From Diorhabda sublineata (lineage: Eukaryota; Arthropoda; Insecta; Coleoptera; Chrysomelidae), in NCBI RefSeq assembly GCF_026230105.1, contig NC_079475.1, forward strand, positions 28,084,086 to 28,148,085: a stretch of DNA of 64,000 nt, in the 5' to 3' direction. Shown here piece by piece: positions 12,236 to 24,110 of this stretch. The stretch's first letter is position 1; each line of letters starts with the position of its first letter. The notes under the pieces are model-generated. The model was not told where the DNA came from. It ran no database searches and worked only from the letters and a program-made list of their open reading frames with translations. Position numbers and translations under genes: made by a program.

Positions 12236-14034
12236 GTTAACAAATATTACCTACTATTACTACACAGAAAGAATGTTTTGAGTGTCAGAAGCTTTGAAGG
12301 GAAATATTTTCATAGGATACGTCTATATAAACTTCAAAAATTGCCTTTTTAAAAGTAACTGCCTAGCTCGGCAGTATGCTAATATGGATACAAACACCTA
12401 TTGAGTAGAGCGTCCACTGAATCGCTGAATCAGAACAGTCTAGTACAGCAAAGTCAGCACCGCCAGTCAATCAGTCACTGCCAATTGATTCAATATTATA
12501 CACCCGCACACGATCCATATATAGGAATAGAGCAAAAGGCCAAATATTGAAAAACAAAATCAAGCAAAATAGCTTGTCCGATTCAGAAGAAGAAATTATT
12601 ATATTATCTGGAATGTTTTCTATTTCTATCCAAGATTATTTAATTTTTCAAAATACCTGAATTATGACCAATCTTTTCATCCCATTTTGATTTGTAATGC
12701 CGCTATTTTCAAATCCATTTATATTCAAATATTTTAGCCTCAGGTTACATGCTATACCTAATAATCAGCCATATATTCATTGGATATGGTATTTTCTACA
12801 TGAACATACAATAAAACGATATTTATTTATAGAACATGCAAACTGATTGATTTATTTCACATACAACACGAGAAATGATTGCGTATCCATGAAAACGTTA
12901 ATTATAACTGGCTGTTGAATAAGTTTTGTTTTATAAAAGACGTCGTATCAGGTTTTTTGGTTAATTTTTTTCAGAGTGATATTATTTTATTATGAACAAA
13001 AAAATTTCATTTAGGTCAGTCAACTCAGTCGTGTATTCCAGTTGTTCAAAGTTGACTGGACACACATTGGGCATACCTGCTGTAATGGAGCTCTTGGTGT
13101 TGGGTGCAACACCACAATAAAGGCATTAGCGATAGTTCAATGTGTATGAGGATTCTTCACTATAATTAAGTCATATTTTAAAGACGATCAGCATGAAGGA
13201 AGAAGAGATTAAGTTGAAGCCTAAAAACATCTCATTAGACAGTGTGAGCAATATTTTTATTGAAGTCATTTACAGAAAGATCTGCGCAAAATCAATACCA
13301 CCACAATATAGTGAAACATTAATGGCGATAGGTCGATAGAAATCGGCAGAAAAATCGCTTTTAGGACTGTAGTAACTGAACTAGAATTCGCTTCATGTTC
13401 GACAGCAGTCGATTCCACGTCAACCAGCTTACAACCTTTTAACATTAAGAATAATTTAAACTGTTCTATCACCATTAATATAAATAAATAAAAAGAAATA
13501 AGTTTGCATGCCGTTTGTTGAAAAATGATCATATTATTCAGCTGTGTAGCTAAATGCGGCACTCATAACCTATTCTGATCGCATAAGTTCCAAATATTTT
13601 GCACGTATTTTTGGATATGGAAAGTTTCGAACAAAATGTAATATGTAACGCGGCACTAATCTCCACTAGTCTACTAGTGTCACAAAATGTATGAATTAAG
13701 TGTCTTGATACATAAATAACTATTGTGGGTCATTTGATAATTCTAGATGGGACTTAGATCTACCACCACGGTCTGAACCAAAATAAGAGATTAAGGAAAG
13801 ATTCCAGCCTGGTACTTTGGTTCCAAAACAAAATAGGACCTATAAATCGGACAACATAGTGTTAGCATAAGTTCCTAGATTGGTGAAGCGATAAACGCAG
13901 AGTATTCTTGTAATCTTGTGGAATAATTGGAAGTAAGAATTCGTGTAAAAACTTGGTTTACCTACAATCCAAAGATAATCATTTTATTGTCAATTTATGA
14001 TTTCTTACACCTTTTATATATGTATATGCTTCTA
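12236..14034 (+). other. Intron 1, no gene recognised
   Basis: Short local palindromes occur, for example around 13670 (cactagtctactagtgt), but no gene or element end was identified. The open frame at 13266-13562 on the minus strand has no recognisable domain. Confidence 0.4.
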
Positions 14035-14110
14035 CGAGTAAATAGTCTTGATTTTAGGTCTCTCTGCTATAAAATTGTTTTTTTCACTTAGGAGACCTAA
14101 AATTAAGACG
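14035..14110 (-). repeat. Partial Penelope-type terminal repeat with short inverted copy
   Basis: The block tagtcttgattttaggtctc (14045-14064) matches gacttgattttaggtctctt at about 58390 and a similar block at about 23912. Within 30 bp it is followed by aggagacctaaaattaagac, its own reverse complement, so the fragment forms a small stem. Confidence 0.6.
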
Positions 14111-14149
14111 ATTTAGAAACATAAATATATAATCACAGACCCGTGTGTA

Positions 14150-14930
14150 CTCTTTGTGGGAGTCGGGTGTGTTTGTCTCTTTGTTCATGTACAAATTTTT
14201 GTCACTCTTTCCTTTTTCTAGCTTTTTTCAAAGCCTCTCTCCGTGATATTTTTTTTCTCCTAAAATTGCGGCAATTATGTTTTCCCAAAATTTCCTTAGG
14301 CGTTCTCTTTTCCATTTCCTTAAGGTTCCAAATCCTTTTTGCCGGTCTACTGTTCTCTATTCTATAAATGTGTGCGAACTATCTAAGCTATTGTTTTTCA
14401 ATTGTTCTAATCACAGTTTCTATATTTAAGTCCTTACTTATCGTTTCGTTTCTAGATCGATCTTTTCTCTGCGTAAGTACTTCATTTCAGCTGCTTGAAT
14501 ACTGTTTTTGAGTGAGTATGCAAATACCCAGCTTTCGCTACAATGTGAAATGGTATTTCTTTTCTTACTAGAAAATTTCTATTCAAGGCATAACAATGTT
14601 TGATTGCAGTGCTGATTCTTTCATTCACCTCTGCTTCTTGATTTCCAACGCTCTGTATGTCCACGCCTAAATATTTGAAACTCTTCACTTGTCCAGTTGT
14701 ATTCTTTAACTTTAAGATCTTCTTGATTCCCCTTCACCAATAGTTTTGTCCTTCATATATTGATATTTATGTTCCTCAATTTTGTTGCTTGTTTCCATGA
14801 TGATAAATTGTTTCAATTCTTCGAAATTTTTACCGAACAATAATGAATCGTGAGCAAAAACACATTCAGAGATTCCAACTAATTTCATGTTTATGTACCC
14901 TACTTAATAATTGTTTATTGGTCATTATTT
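14150..14930 (-). pseudogene. Non-LTR retrotransposon (LINE) reverse transcriptase fragment
   Basis: Minus-strand frames read, in order: ECVFAHDSLLFGKNFEELKQ (about 14860-14800), a degraded FADD motif with His for the first catalytic Asp followed by the usual thumb-side sequence; then FKYLGVDIQSVGNQEAEVNE, RISTAIKHCYALNR (14688-14560), the KYLG motif with the following helix typical of RTE/CR1-like LINEs; then a frame-shifted C-terminal tail (about 14370-14180) with RQKGFGT, KRERLRKFWENIIAAILGEK. Stops and frameshifts separate the blocks and the 5' half is absent, as is usual for 5'-truncated LINE copies. The clade is not certain. Confidence 0.75.
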
Positions 14931-17900
14931 ATCCTCATCTAGTTCCTTGTTGTTTCATATGTACTTTTGATGTTTTTTCTCAATATGACTTCAACTTCTC
15001 TTTGTTGTGAACTATTCCATATTTGGTTTGTTCGAACGCTATTAAATGTTTTTTATCAAGATAACATATCTCAAAAATTTCATACGTGGAAATGAGACGA
15101 AGATGATATCTTACTTCGGTAATTGAATCCATCAATTAAAAATTCGCTGCATTAAGCTCAGGTAGTGTACTGAATAATAAAATCTCCATCAAATCATAAA
15201 ATCGTGTTCTCATCGACGAGCAAAGCTTATAGGTAGCTAAAGTTTATAGAAATTTTTGAATAAAAAAACTGACCTAGAGTATTAACCGGTGTTGACATTT
15301 ATTTAATTTCGTGTGGACTTTAACGCATATACCTCAGTTGAAGTACTATCCAGACTCTAAAGCGGTGATTTAAAAACTGATATTTACTTCGCAATAATTC
15401 AAAATATTATTATTGATGAGCGAAAAAAATGCGCGAGATAACACGAGCAGGGACAACAAATTTTACGATTGAGACAAGACAAGTAGTGTGCGCTTTTATG
15501 TTGTAAAGTGAAGGTGTGTGAAACCTGACCTTTATCGTTCAAGTGTATTAGTTTTCTGGTACCGCTTTTCGCAACAGCAGAATTTACTCTGTAAATCACC
15601 AGGTGCGTTTTAGTCATAATTGTTTTGAAAATCGTTCTCATTTTTTAAATACTCACACGGTATGTGTTTCAGAATTTACACACATATTTCCACGAAATTC
15701 TGATAATACAACTCTCGTGTGCACTTTCAATTATTGATTAATATTTATTATTTAATAGGTACATTCCCACTGTGATATAATTTCTGTTTTTGCTATAGTT
15801 TATTAGTATTACATTAATTGCTTCAACATGGTTGATTTAGCGTTGTTACTACTTTTAATTACAAATAAAAAAAGGTAATACCGATCAAGATATTTGGTAC
15901 GCTTTTTTATCGTGAAATGTTATGTTCACATTTTTATTCTGAATTCGTATTTTTGATTATTAAGGCATAAGAAACTTTAACAAACTTTCCCGCAATATTT
16001 TTGTTAGGTAATTCATTTCTGAAAAAATATCTTTTAACTGTTGGTTTATATGTACGCATATACCATGACAAATTTCAAAATTTGTTAATAATTATTATTT
16101 TCAACTTTTACGGTTTATTTGACATTTACATAAAGATTTAAATGCTTAAATATTCAATTTGTTTGCTAATGTTTGAAGGCAAATTGCTTATGTGAAGTGT
16201 TACATTCAAAAGGAATAATTGATTTGACTTTGATTTTTTGGCAATATCCCAATCAGATTTACAGTAGGCTATTCTAACAATATCAATGATTGATTTTTGT
16301 GTACAGAAAGATTTCGCTCTCTCTCTCTCCCTCTCTCTGAATTTTCCGTATAGTAAAAACTTTGATATTGAGAGTTCGGTTATCATGGCCCATATAGCGA
16401 TTTTTTATTTGGTTAGAATTGTGGTCTATTCAAATGTTGATTTATCCTATCGCAAAATTTCTCATCGCATTGTTATAACGTGTGTGTGTCGTGTGAGGAA
16501 GAAGGTAGAGAAACGCGAAGAAGAGCAACTGGTCAGATAGTCCGATTCGATATGCTTTACAGAAAGGTCTTCCAAACGATCTTAGGTCTTAGTGGATCTT
16601 AATCATGTTTTTAACACATTTATATTGGTATATATGCAAGTGTCGATTTTTAAGCACTTCAAAACACTAAGGGACGTGCTCAGACATGCGCTTTGCTTAA
16701 TTTCATAAACGAATGAAACGAAGTATTTTCAGAAAGTAGTAGGCGCGTCAATTTTTTGTAATGACTACTTATATCAAATTCTATCACCATAAAATCTTGA
16801 CATGAATGATATTAAGCACCACAAGCTTATAACATTAAAATATTTCATCTACTTTAACTTTATTAAAAGTGTGTTTTTACAGTTTTTCCAACTATTATTA
16901 TTATCAATCTTCTAAGAGAAGGAAACTCCTGAGGTCACACTTGTAAATTAATATTTATTTCACATGTTTTAAGTGCTTTGAATGCCATTTCCGGAATGCC
17001 CAAATGAGAAAAAAATTTGGGAAATTTTTGGGAATGGAGTATTCATCCCTATATCTACGCGCCTACTTAGAATATTCAAAATCATCCAGAAATATAAGAT
17101 CCTCTGGAAGAAAAATGATAGATATATAAAGGAGAAGTTCAGTGGCGTTCAAAAAATATTTCCTATACATAATAGAAAATTATCTTTTCCAACGGGAGTC
17201 TGTGAATTATTACCTATAACTACAGTATAAATAAACAGATTTTATCAGGTGAAAGACTCTTAAAAACTCAATATCGACATTTATCAAGTTATTATATGGA
17301 TACTGATTATTTATCAAGATTACGATTGATAAGAAATAAAATCAAATAAAAAAATAGAATATTGAACTTATTTAACAACAATAAACAAAGTAATGAGTGA
17401 TTCGACTATAACTTATTGTATTAAAATGTGAAAATCACAATGAATGTTCATAAGCACCTCCTTCTGTTATTATAGTAATTGGCCCTGATCCTTCGATACG
17501 CAAACAGTTGCATGGCATTTTGTGTTACGGCGTTCCATGATTTTATTGTGAGGTGAAAACTAGTGAACAGATCTTATATTTTTATTGTTGTAATATGATT
17601 GTTGAGATTACTTATCGCTAATTGAAAAGAGCATATTTATTTAGCTCTTCAATATTTCTACCAATTGTCGGTAAGAATTTTAAATGTATTATATTTATAT
17701 AACATTTTATATGTAAATAAAAAATGATACTTGTAATAAAGTGGGAAAAATGTTTTATTTTGTAAGTTTTTTGAACTATTTTTCTATTCGTTCAAAGTCG
17801 GTAACTTTTTCAATAAGTGAATGAATTATGCAACTGCTATCTTTCTTTGATAAGTGTTTTTGAGCTCCCTTTCTAAAAATACCGCGTTCTTCTATTAGGA

Positions 17901-18409
17901 AACTCAGTAACGCTCATGTTGTCTGAGAAAGTTCCTTGATAGTTGTCACAGATCACTGGCTCAAATCAGCATTAAACTAATTATTATATGTAATTTTGAT
18001 GTACTCAATAATCAACTTCAAAGATGCCATTAAATACATACCAAACTAATATGAGTGTTAAAATAAAACGAAATACTAAATTTTTTAATAATTGTTAACA
18101 ATTTATTTGTCCACTGGCTTTTTTGCACCTGGAACAAATTTAGGAAAACGTCAATCTATAAAATTTATATCAGCAGCAGGTCTGTCTATATGATCAGTTC
18201 TTATTGTTTCAGGTCTTACAGTTGCTAATGACCACTACATCAATTTAAAACTACTATTTCTCATTTTTATCAGGTATGTGTTGTAGTTATTCCATAGTAC
18301 TATGTTTTGAATATGGGAAAATAACTTCTTATACTATTTAAAAGTTTTCGTAACATTTCCACATTGTGAATATCTTCTTATCAGCTTTATCAACCAAAAT
18401 TATGACACT
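14931..18409 (+). other. Intron 1, no gene recognised; short CT run
   Basis: A (CT)n-rich stretch lies at 16317-16338. Stretches at 15400-15680 and 16380-16560 have a more balanced base composition than their surroundings and could hold unrecognised exons or repeats, but no domain, start or splice pair could be defended. The open frame at 16982-17230 has no recognisable domain. Confidence 0.4.
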
Positions 18410-18426
18410 GTGTGGTGAAACTTCAA

Positions 18427-19255
18427 ATTATGGACCGTCTATTTATAGCGATTTGCGGGTGCGGAAGGTGGAGCAAGCTTATGCCCTCCTCTGAAAGGGG
18501 GTTACGTAGAAAAGTTTTAGCCTATGTCAAGTGTAAATCAGTACTGACCAGTATAAATTGCAAATATATTAGTGACTTCTCCGCATCCCTGGAAGGAGTT
18601 GCGAGGGGTGCCCCCTCCCCAGGGAAAGAACTGCGACACCCTCCCGTAAAAGGAGCAAAAATTTTAAACCGAAGTTATTGGGTGTAAATTAGTACTGGCC
18701 ATATGAAACTTATGGATTGTTAACTTTATAGTTGGTTGAGGGTTACAATAAAATACAAAATGATAATAATAAGTTTCTTTATTTCTCGAAAGAATTTTAC
18801 AGTCATCAATTATCCTAATTCTAACCTAACCTAAGCGAACATAACCGAATCTATCCTAACCTTACATTACCTAACCTAACTTAACCTAACTCAACCTTAC
18901 TTGACCTAACGTAACCTAACTGACAACCTAACGTAATGAATTATCCCCTCAGCCCTTGCTTCGCTCGCTCATTTGCGACATGGTCAACGTTTCTAGCGTA
19001 ACCTAACCTACTAAATTGAAACTCCTCAGGCTTTGCAAAATAAAATATTAGCTCTCTTGCTGGTCAACGTTACCAACCTATTCTAACCTACCTTACAAAC
19101 ATAGTTGGGGTGCTTATGGGGACAAACAAACCAGGATACTTCGCCGCTACCTGGCTCGCTATTTATATATACAATTCAAAATTACGCAAATAAACTCTTT
19201 ACCTCATGGACTATTTGCTATAAAAATATGAACATCTAGTTCGACGGTCCATAAT
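18427..19255. mobile_element. Terminal-inverted-repeat element, about 830 bp, non-autonomous
   Basis: attatggaccgtc at 18427-18439 is an exact inverted match to gacggtccataat at 19243-19255. The interior is much richer in G and C than the flanks and holds the CCTAA-type array. An open frame at 18412-18687 shows no transposase motif. No clear target-site duplication is visible, so boundaries and superfamily are uncertain. Confidence 0.55.
18811..18935. repeat. Degenerate CCTAA-type pentamer array
   Basis: This run has period five, built from ctaac, ttaac, tcaac, cttac and gtaac units, with clear stretches such as ttacctaacctaacttaacc. The unit resembles the insect telomere repeat (TTAGG on the other strand) in degenerate form. 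Short further pieces (gtaacctaacctact near 18999) follow. It could be an interstitial telomere-like tract or an internal satellite of the surrounding inverted-repeat element. Confidence 0.75.
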
Positions 19256-19689
19256 CTAAAGTTTAGCCAAGTTCCTTATCTGAAAGATAATTTAGTTTTT
19301 TAAAATATTCGTCAGTCCTGCGATTAATTTTAAAAATATTTTCTAGTTACCTGGAATGATATATTGTCTTTTTTGTAATTGCCTCTTAAATTTTGGAAAA
19401 CTGTGTGGACTTTTTTCACCGTAGAGCAGTTAGTTTTGTATTATTCATCTGAGTACCCTGCAAGTTATAACAACGTCACAATTTTTTATCTATATCATCC
19501 AGATTTCGAGATATCCTACGCAATATTTCTTATATTGAAATTTGAAAAATTTTTATTTTCTTAATAGAGTGAGAGCCCGTGAACCCCAGATCTTCGTTAT
19601 TTTATAAAAATTTGCTAGCGCATGCTCCAAACACATGTAAGAACGATGAGCCATTATGAAGTTTGGGTTACCTTGGCTTTGGCAGAAAA
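19256..19689 (+). other. Intron 1, no gene recognised
   Basis: AT-rich spacer between two inverted-repeat elements. The small open frames at 19379-19564 (plus) and 19553-19792 (minus) show no domain. Confidence 0.45.
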
Positions 19690-19961
19690 ACGGTACTAAA
19701 GATATGTGAAATACCGAACCACATTCAACAAAAAATGAAGTGTGATATTTTGATATTATCTTTAGAATGTTATTAAAAATCACGTCATTCATTGCTAGAG
19801 AGTTAACCCCTTGCCAAACACCCGTAATGTTTGATAAATTCTACTCACGGTATAGTACAAAAGCTGGTTTTTATATAAAATATTTGAGAAATAATATTTT
19901 TGATGATTTCAACCCCTTGTCAGACAAGCATGTAGGGTAGCTATAGAAGCAAGCAAGGCAG

Positions 19962-19971
19962 TATATAAATA
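19962..19971 (+). promoter_or_regulatory. TATA box inside the inverted-repeat element
   Basis: tatataaata is followed about 30 bp later by ttagttcta, a plausible initiator, and lies about 290 bp upstream of the ATG at 20256. Inferred promoter of the element's own ORF. Confidence 0.45.
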
Positions 19972-20255
19972 GGTAGGTGCGAGTGAGATGGCTAGTTAGT
20001 TCTACTGCGCTCCTACACTACACAGTTGTATGTTTTTTTGATAATTGGTACATACTTATATCAGTTAAAATAATCTTATATGCTTTAAGTATTATCAATT
20101 TAATATCCATTATTATTCAACAACTTAAATATTTCGAATAAATATAGATTATACGGTTTATTCAATTTTAGCCGTTTATAATACGTATATTTATGTTCGC
20201 AATTTATTCATGTGATTTTTTGAAACTAAAGTAATTTTTTATTTAGAAACAAGTC

Positions 20256-21145
20256 ATGGGTGATGGTGATATTTTAATTTGTGATATTTGTAACAAAAGT
20301 TGTGGCAAAATAATATTATTTTCTGACGAGACATTGAAAAAATGTGAATTAATTTTAAAATTGAAAAAAAAAACATAACTTAAAATATAATGATACAATT
20401 CTTCCACATGAATATACAGAGAATGGTAATCACCACCACCAAGAAGCTTTCATGAAATTAGTAACATTATAGAAGAAGATATTATCAATAACGGCCGCTG
20501 TCATTTATTGATTTATTTACATGAATTATATACTGATTCATTGGAGAGAATTTATGCAGCGAATTCCCTTTAAATTGATCTTACTTTTACTCCAATCCAT
20601 AATGGTCAAGTCAAGACGTCTAAGCATATTACGCTGGGTATGACATTGAAGAATTTAAAAAGAAATAAATAAATTATAGAATATCAAGGAGTCGAATAAC
20701 TTAAAATAGAAACCACCTATGTTGCAATTGAAAGTTTATATCCAGAAAAAATTTAAAAAACACCTGGACTTGTACTGGATTGGTTTATGATAATTTTGTC
20801 CGCCTCTTTGAAACTATTATTGGGTGAAACACTTTAAATATTCGGAAACATTTATCGGAACATTGAATTAAATACATCCGGAAATTCTTAAGAATCAGGC
20901 ACTTATAGAGACAATTCACTACAGAAGGAGATGAAAAACTTTTGAGGCAATAGCTCTAAAAGAAATTCATTATCCAAAAAAATCAAACGTGACAACAATT
21001 AACGGCTGATGAAATAAAACATATTCTCCCCAATAATTTACAATCCTATACAGAAATTCATACTCTATGGATGATTAGTCATGCACTTGAATTACCTGAT
21101 ACTCCAATGTGGGGTGATTTTAATTGTAACATTTATTATATTGAC
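20256..21145 (+). pseudogene. Broken ORF of unknown function in the inverted-repeat element
   Basis: The ATG at 20256 begins MGDGDILICDICNKSCGKII, LFSDETLKKCELILKLKKK. A poly-A slip then shifts the frame, after which HNLKYNDTILPHEYTENGNH continues the same protein. Later fragments read LTFTPIHNGQVKTSKHITLG (about 20580) and LWMISHALELPDTPMWGDFN (about 21065). The CxxC-x3-C cluster near the N-terminus could bind zinc. The pattern of fragments resembles large uncharacterised repeat-borne proteins seen in many copies in insect genomes, but I cannot name the family or function. There are many stops and at least three frameshifts, so it is a pseudogene. Confidence 0.6.
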
Positions 21146-21567
21146 ACTCTGCATCTGATTATAATGATGATTATAAGTAAAATAACATTGTCTTTTATAC
21201 ATTATAATAATAGTCTGCAATATAATCAATATGTTTTTTATATTTTATAATAACATATTAAATTAATCAATTTTTAATTCAGTTTTTGAATATTATTCCA
21301 TTTAGTTTTTATTGTTTTATTAGTTTTTAGTTTAGTTTTATTTTGTCAATTAAAACTAAATTTTCAGTAATCTCACTAGCACCACTGTATTATATACAAT
21401 GATCAGCTTTTATACTATAACGTAAGTAGAATTATAATTTGATGAATATTAAGGGTGTCTAGCAATGAATGACCTGATTTTTAATAACACTCTGAAGGTA
21501 ATACCAAAAAATCACACTTCATTATTTAATGAATGTAGATCGGTATTTTATATAATTTTAGTACCGT

Positions 21568-22765
21568 AGACTAAAATGACTCAATCACAAAAATGCGTAT
21601 TTATAGTGAGGTTATGTATAACAAACATGAAATAACCTATAATCCATATATATAATACTCCTATATGTGCAGTTCCTATGGGAAAAAACGTCTCTACTTT
21701 ACGGTGCCAACAGTATTCATTTTTTCTCTCGTTGGGGACACTTAATCTATATTGCGCCTGCTTCATATGCGCAAAAGATGCGCAGAACTAACTGAAGCGC
21801 CCGGGAGAGGGAGAAAACGATACTATTTTTTTTTCAATTCGGAACACCTTCCACTTATAGAAACTGTCCATATAGGGATATTACATATATGCTATAATCT
21901 CACGATTGCGTACACACGAAATCATTTGACTTTGATTTTATTTCTTTTTTATTAGTAACTAATTTCTTATAAGACAGTTGACATAATGTTCATTTTTATA
22001 CTTTATTTGTAATTTTGTTATATATTATGTAATTCGCTGTATACATTCAATTTTGTTGAAATAATTTTCATCGATTTCATCAGATAATTTTAAAATACAT
22101 ATATACAGAGGTGAAATGTTGTACTTATCTCAATATATAATTTTATGTATATCAATAGAAAATGTAATGACAGTTTGTTTTCTTTGAAATAATCACTGAA
22201 TTCTGAGATATGGTTTTTCCATTTTTTCTTAATTTCAATCGTGGCTTTCACATATATAAATCTGTTACATTATCAAAATGACTTGTTAATAGTGGAATAA
22301 CTTACTGATTATACCTATAAAATTATTCTTTGGATTGTCATACACTCTAAGGTTAAGTAATGAACTTCTCAATTATCCCGGAAAGGACTTCCAGAATTTT
22401 GGTCCATAGGAGTTTTGCTTTAGCCAATATTATAGTAGTGTTTCAATTGTTGGTAGATCTCTCGGTTTACTGAAGATATAATGAACTTTGAAACCCTCAA
22501 CAAATTATCAATGTTTTCATGTACATTCCCTATATCCTTATTTCCATTTTGGAGTGATTACATTTGTAATATCTCTGTACTGTACTGGTAGATAACTCGG
22601 AACAAAGTCTATTCTCAAAAAATGCTATTACAGTAAAAGATATACTGGAATCATTCTTTTCTTTTATTTTTGGTCCAGATTTTAGTAATGAGCAAATTAA
22701 GAACTTTATAAATAAAAAATGTTACAATTGTTTAAAGAAAGAGATGCATATGTTAACTTAAGTAT
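21568..22765 (+). other. Intron 1, no gene recognised
   Basis: AT-rich spacer. Open frames at 21581-21766 (minus) and 21752-21955 (plus) carry no recognisable domain. Confidence 0.45.
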
Positions 22766-23800
22766 TACAGGGTTTATGGAGGAACAGAGAATTGTGAAAA
22801 GTTGGAATAATTTTTCAAGAAGGTAACAAAAGGGAATTTAATAATTATTAAGGTATCACAGTGCTAATTGTGGATTTGAGAGTTTACAAAATAACATTAC
22901 AAATTCGATTAAGAAAATACTAGAAAACTAATCAAAAGCTCCACATGTAGCAAAAAACTGAAAATCAACCAAAATGTGTTTCATATGTATAAAAAAGGGC
23001 CTGAAACAGGACTTGAAGTTGAATTTATGAATAATATAAAATATATTTATGGAACAACTAGGAACCATGTAAAAAAGGCGATCATCAATCCGAAGATATT
23101 ACTTAAAAAAGGTTTAATCCAGGGAGGTATAGTTCAGCGTTATTTACAATGTTAATGGATGATATAAAGAAGTGAAAGTTGAAGTTAAACAAATACAAAT
23201 ATGATACAGAATCGGTAAGATCGGAAGATGGGTTGTAAGAGGATATAAAAATATTGAAACACATGATTATATACATGAGAAAGTTTATAATTATGGTAAC
23301 AGAAGAAAACCTCACGATTGAAGTATACGAATTACAATTAGAACAAGAATTTGAAATATTTGGGTGAAGGAATACAATATAATGGATGACATGAGACATA
23401 TGTAATCGAAAGGATCAGTGCAGGATAAAAAAAGAAAACAAAATAAACGTATACTGAACAATATTTAGACCAGTTGTGTTTAGACCATGGTTGTGTTAGT
23501 TGTGTATTTGTAACACCTACCAATTAGTGGAAATTAAGCAGCTCAATGGAGTACTTACGTAGAGTTGAAGATGTCTCTACAAAGGATATAATACGAAATG
23601 ACGAAAAAGGGAAAATCATAGGAATAACACTGAAAACAAAAGACTGAAATGAAGAATTTGATAAGCAGAGAATAGAAAAGCAAAGGTAACACAAATGATC
23701 AAAAATTTAGGGGAAAAGGAATAGCATGGGTAGAGGCTACAATGGAAGTTACAAAAAGTGGATGGAGTTTGTGTTCGAATACACTAATGTAACTACTTAA
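22766..23800 (+). pseudogene. Non-LTR retrotransposon (LINE) reverse transcriptase remnant
   Basis: In order on the plus strand: FQEGNKREFNNY followed by GITVL (about 22815-22870), matching the FKKGxKxxxxNYRGITLL motif of LINE RTs; then GLEVEFMNNIKYIYGTTRNH (about 23010-23070); LLKKGLIQGG (about 23100-23130), the GLRQG motif; LMDDI (about 23152), from the segment after GLRQG; LKYLGEGIQYNG (about 23345), the KYLG motif; and a C-terminal tail from MEYLRRVEDVSTKDIIRNDE (about 23550) to YKKWMEFVFEYTNVTT (ending near 23800). The catalytic FADD box is not readable, and frameshifts and stops separate the blocks. The order and spacing of motifs make the identification firm; the clade is RTE- or CR1-like at best. 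Confidence 0.8.
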
Positions 23801-23884
23801 TTATACGAAAGTTTTAAATCGTTATTTCTCAGATGTACCATAGTTATAAATTTCTTCAATTTCTTATTTCTTAGACCTTCTGAT

Positions 23885-24110
23885 ATATTAATGCATCTAA
23901 ATGTTCTCGATTTTAGGTCTGCTCCGTTTTAAAATTAGTTTTTTCTGATAGTTTTTGAAAGAGATAAATTTTGACATTTCGACTTTTCTTTTAGTCTTTA
24001 TCAAAATATGATATTGACACTGACAATTTGCTTATTTATATTGATCTATAGATCACCTTCATCATGAATACCAAAATAAGGATAAAAATTAATTAAAAAT
24101 TAAATTTATT
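23885..24110 (-). repeat. Penelope-type terminal repeat, minus orientation
   Basis: Contains tctcgattttaggtctgctc, attttgacatttcgactttt, ttagtctttatcaaaatatg and tgacactgacaatttgctta in the same order as the copy at 58378-58530 and, reversed, the copy at 12055-12235. No RT or GIY-YIG coding sequence was found beside it. Confidence 0.65.

Larger units (their letters stand above)
19690..21567 (+). mobile_element. DNA transposon-like element with long terminal inverted repeats
   Basis: The sequence from acggtactaaa (19690) to about 19870 is matched in inverted orientation by about 21395-21567, which ends tttagtaccgt. Shared blocks include aatgaagtgtgat, gttattaaaaatca and gtcattcattgctaga; identity is about 75-80 percent by eye over 170-180 bp. 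Between the arms lie a TATA box (19962-19971) and a broken plus-strand ORF from 20256. The 1.88-kb layout of long arms around a promoter and an ORF is that of a cut-and-paste or foldback element. I see no DDE-type transposase motif and no clear target-site duplication, so the superfamily is unknown. Confidence 0.7.

Noticed and set aside
18412..18687. 91-codon open frame with Gly/Pro-rich segment
   Set aside because: It lies in the GC-richer interior of the inverted-repeat element and lacks any domain.
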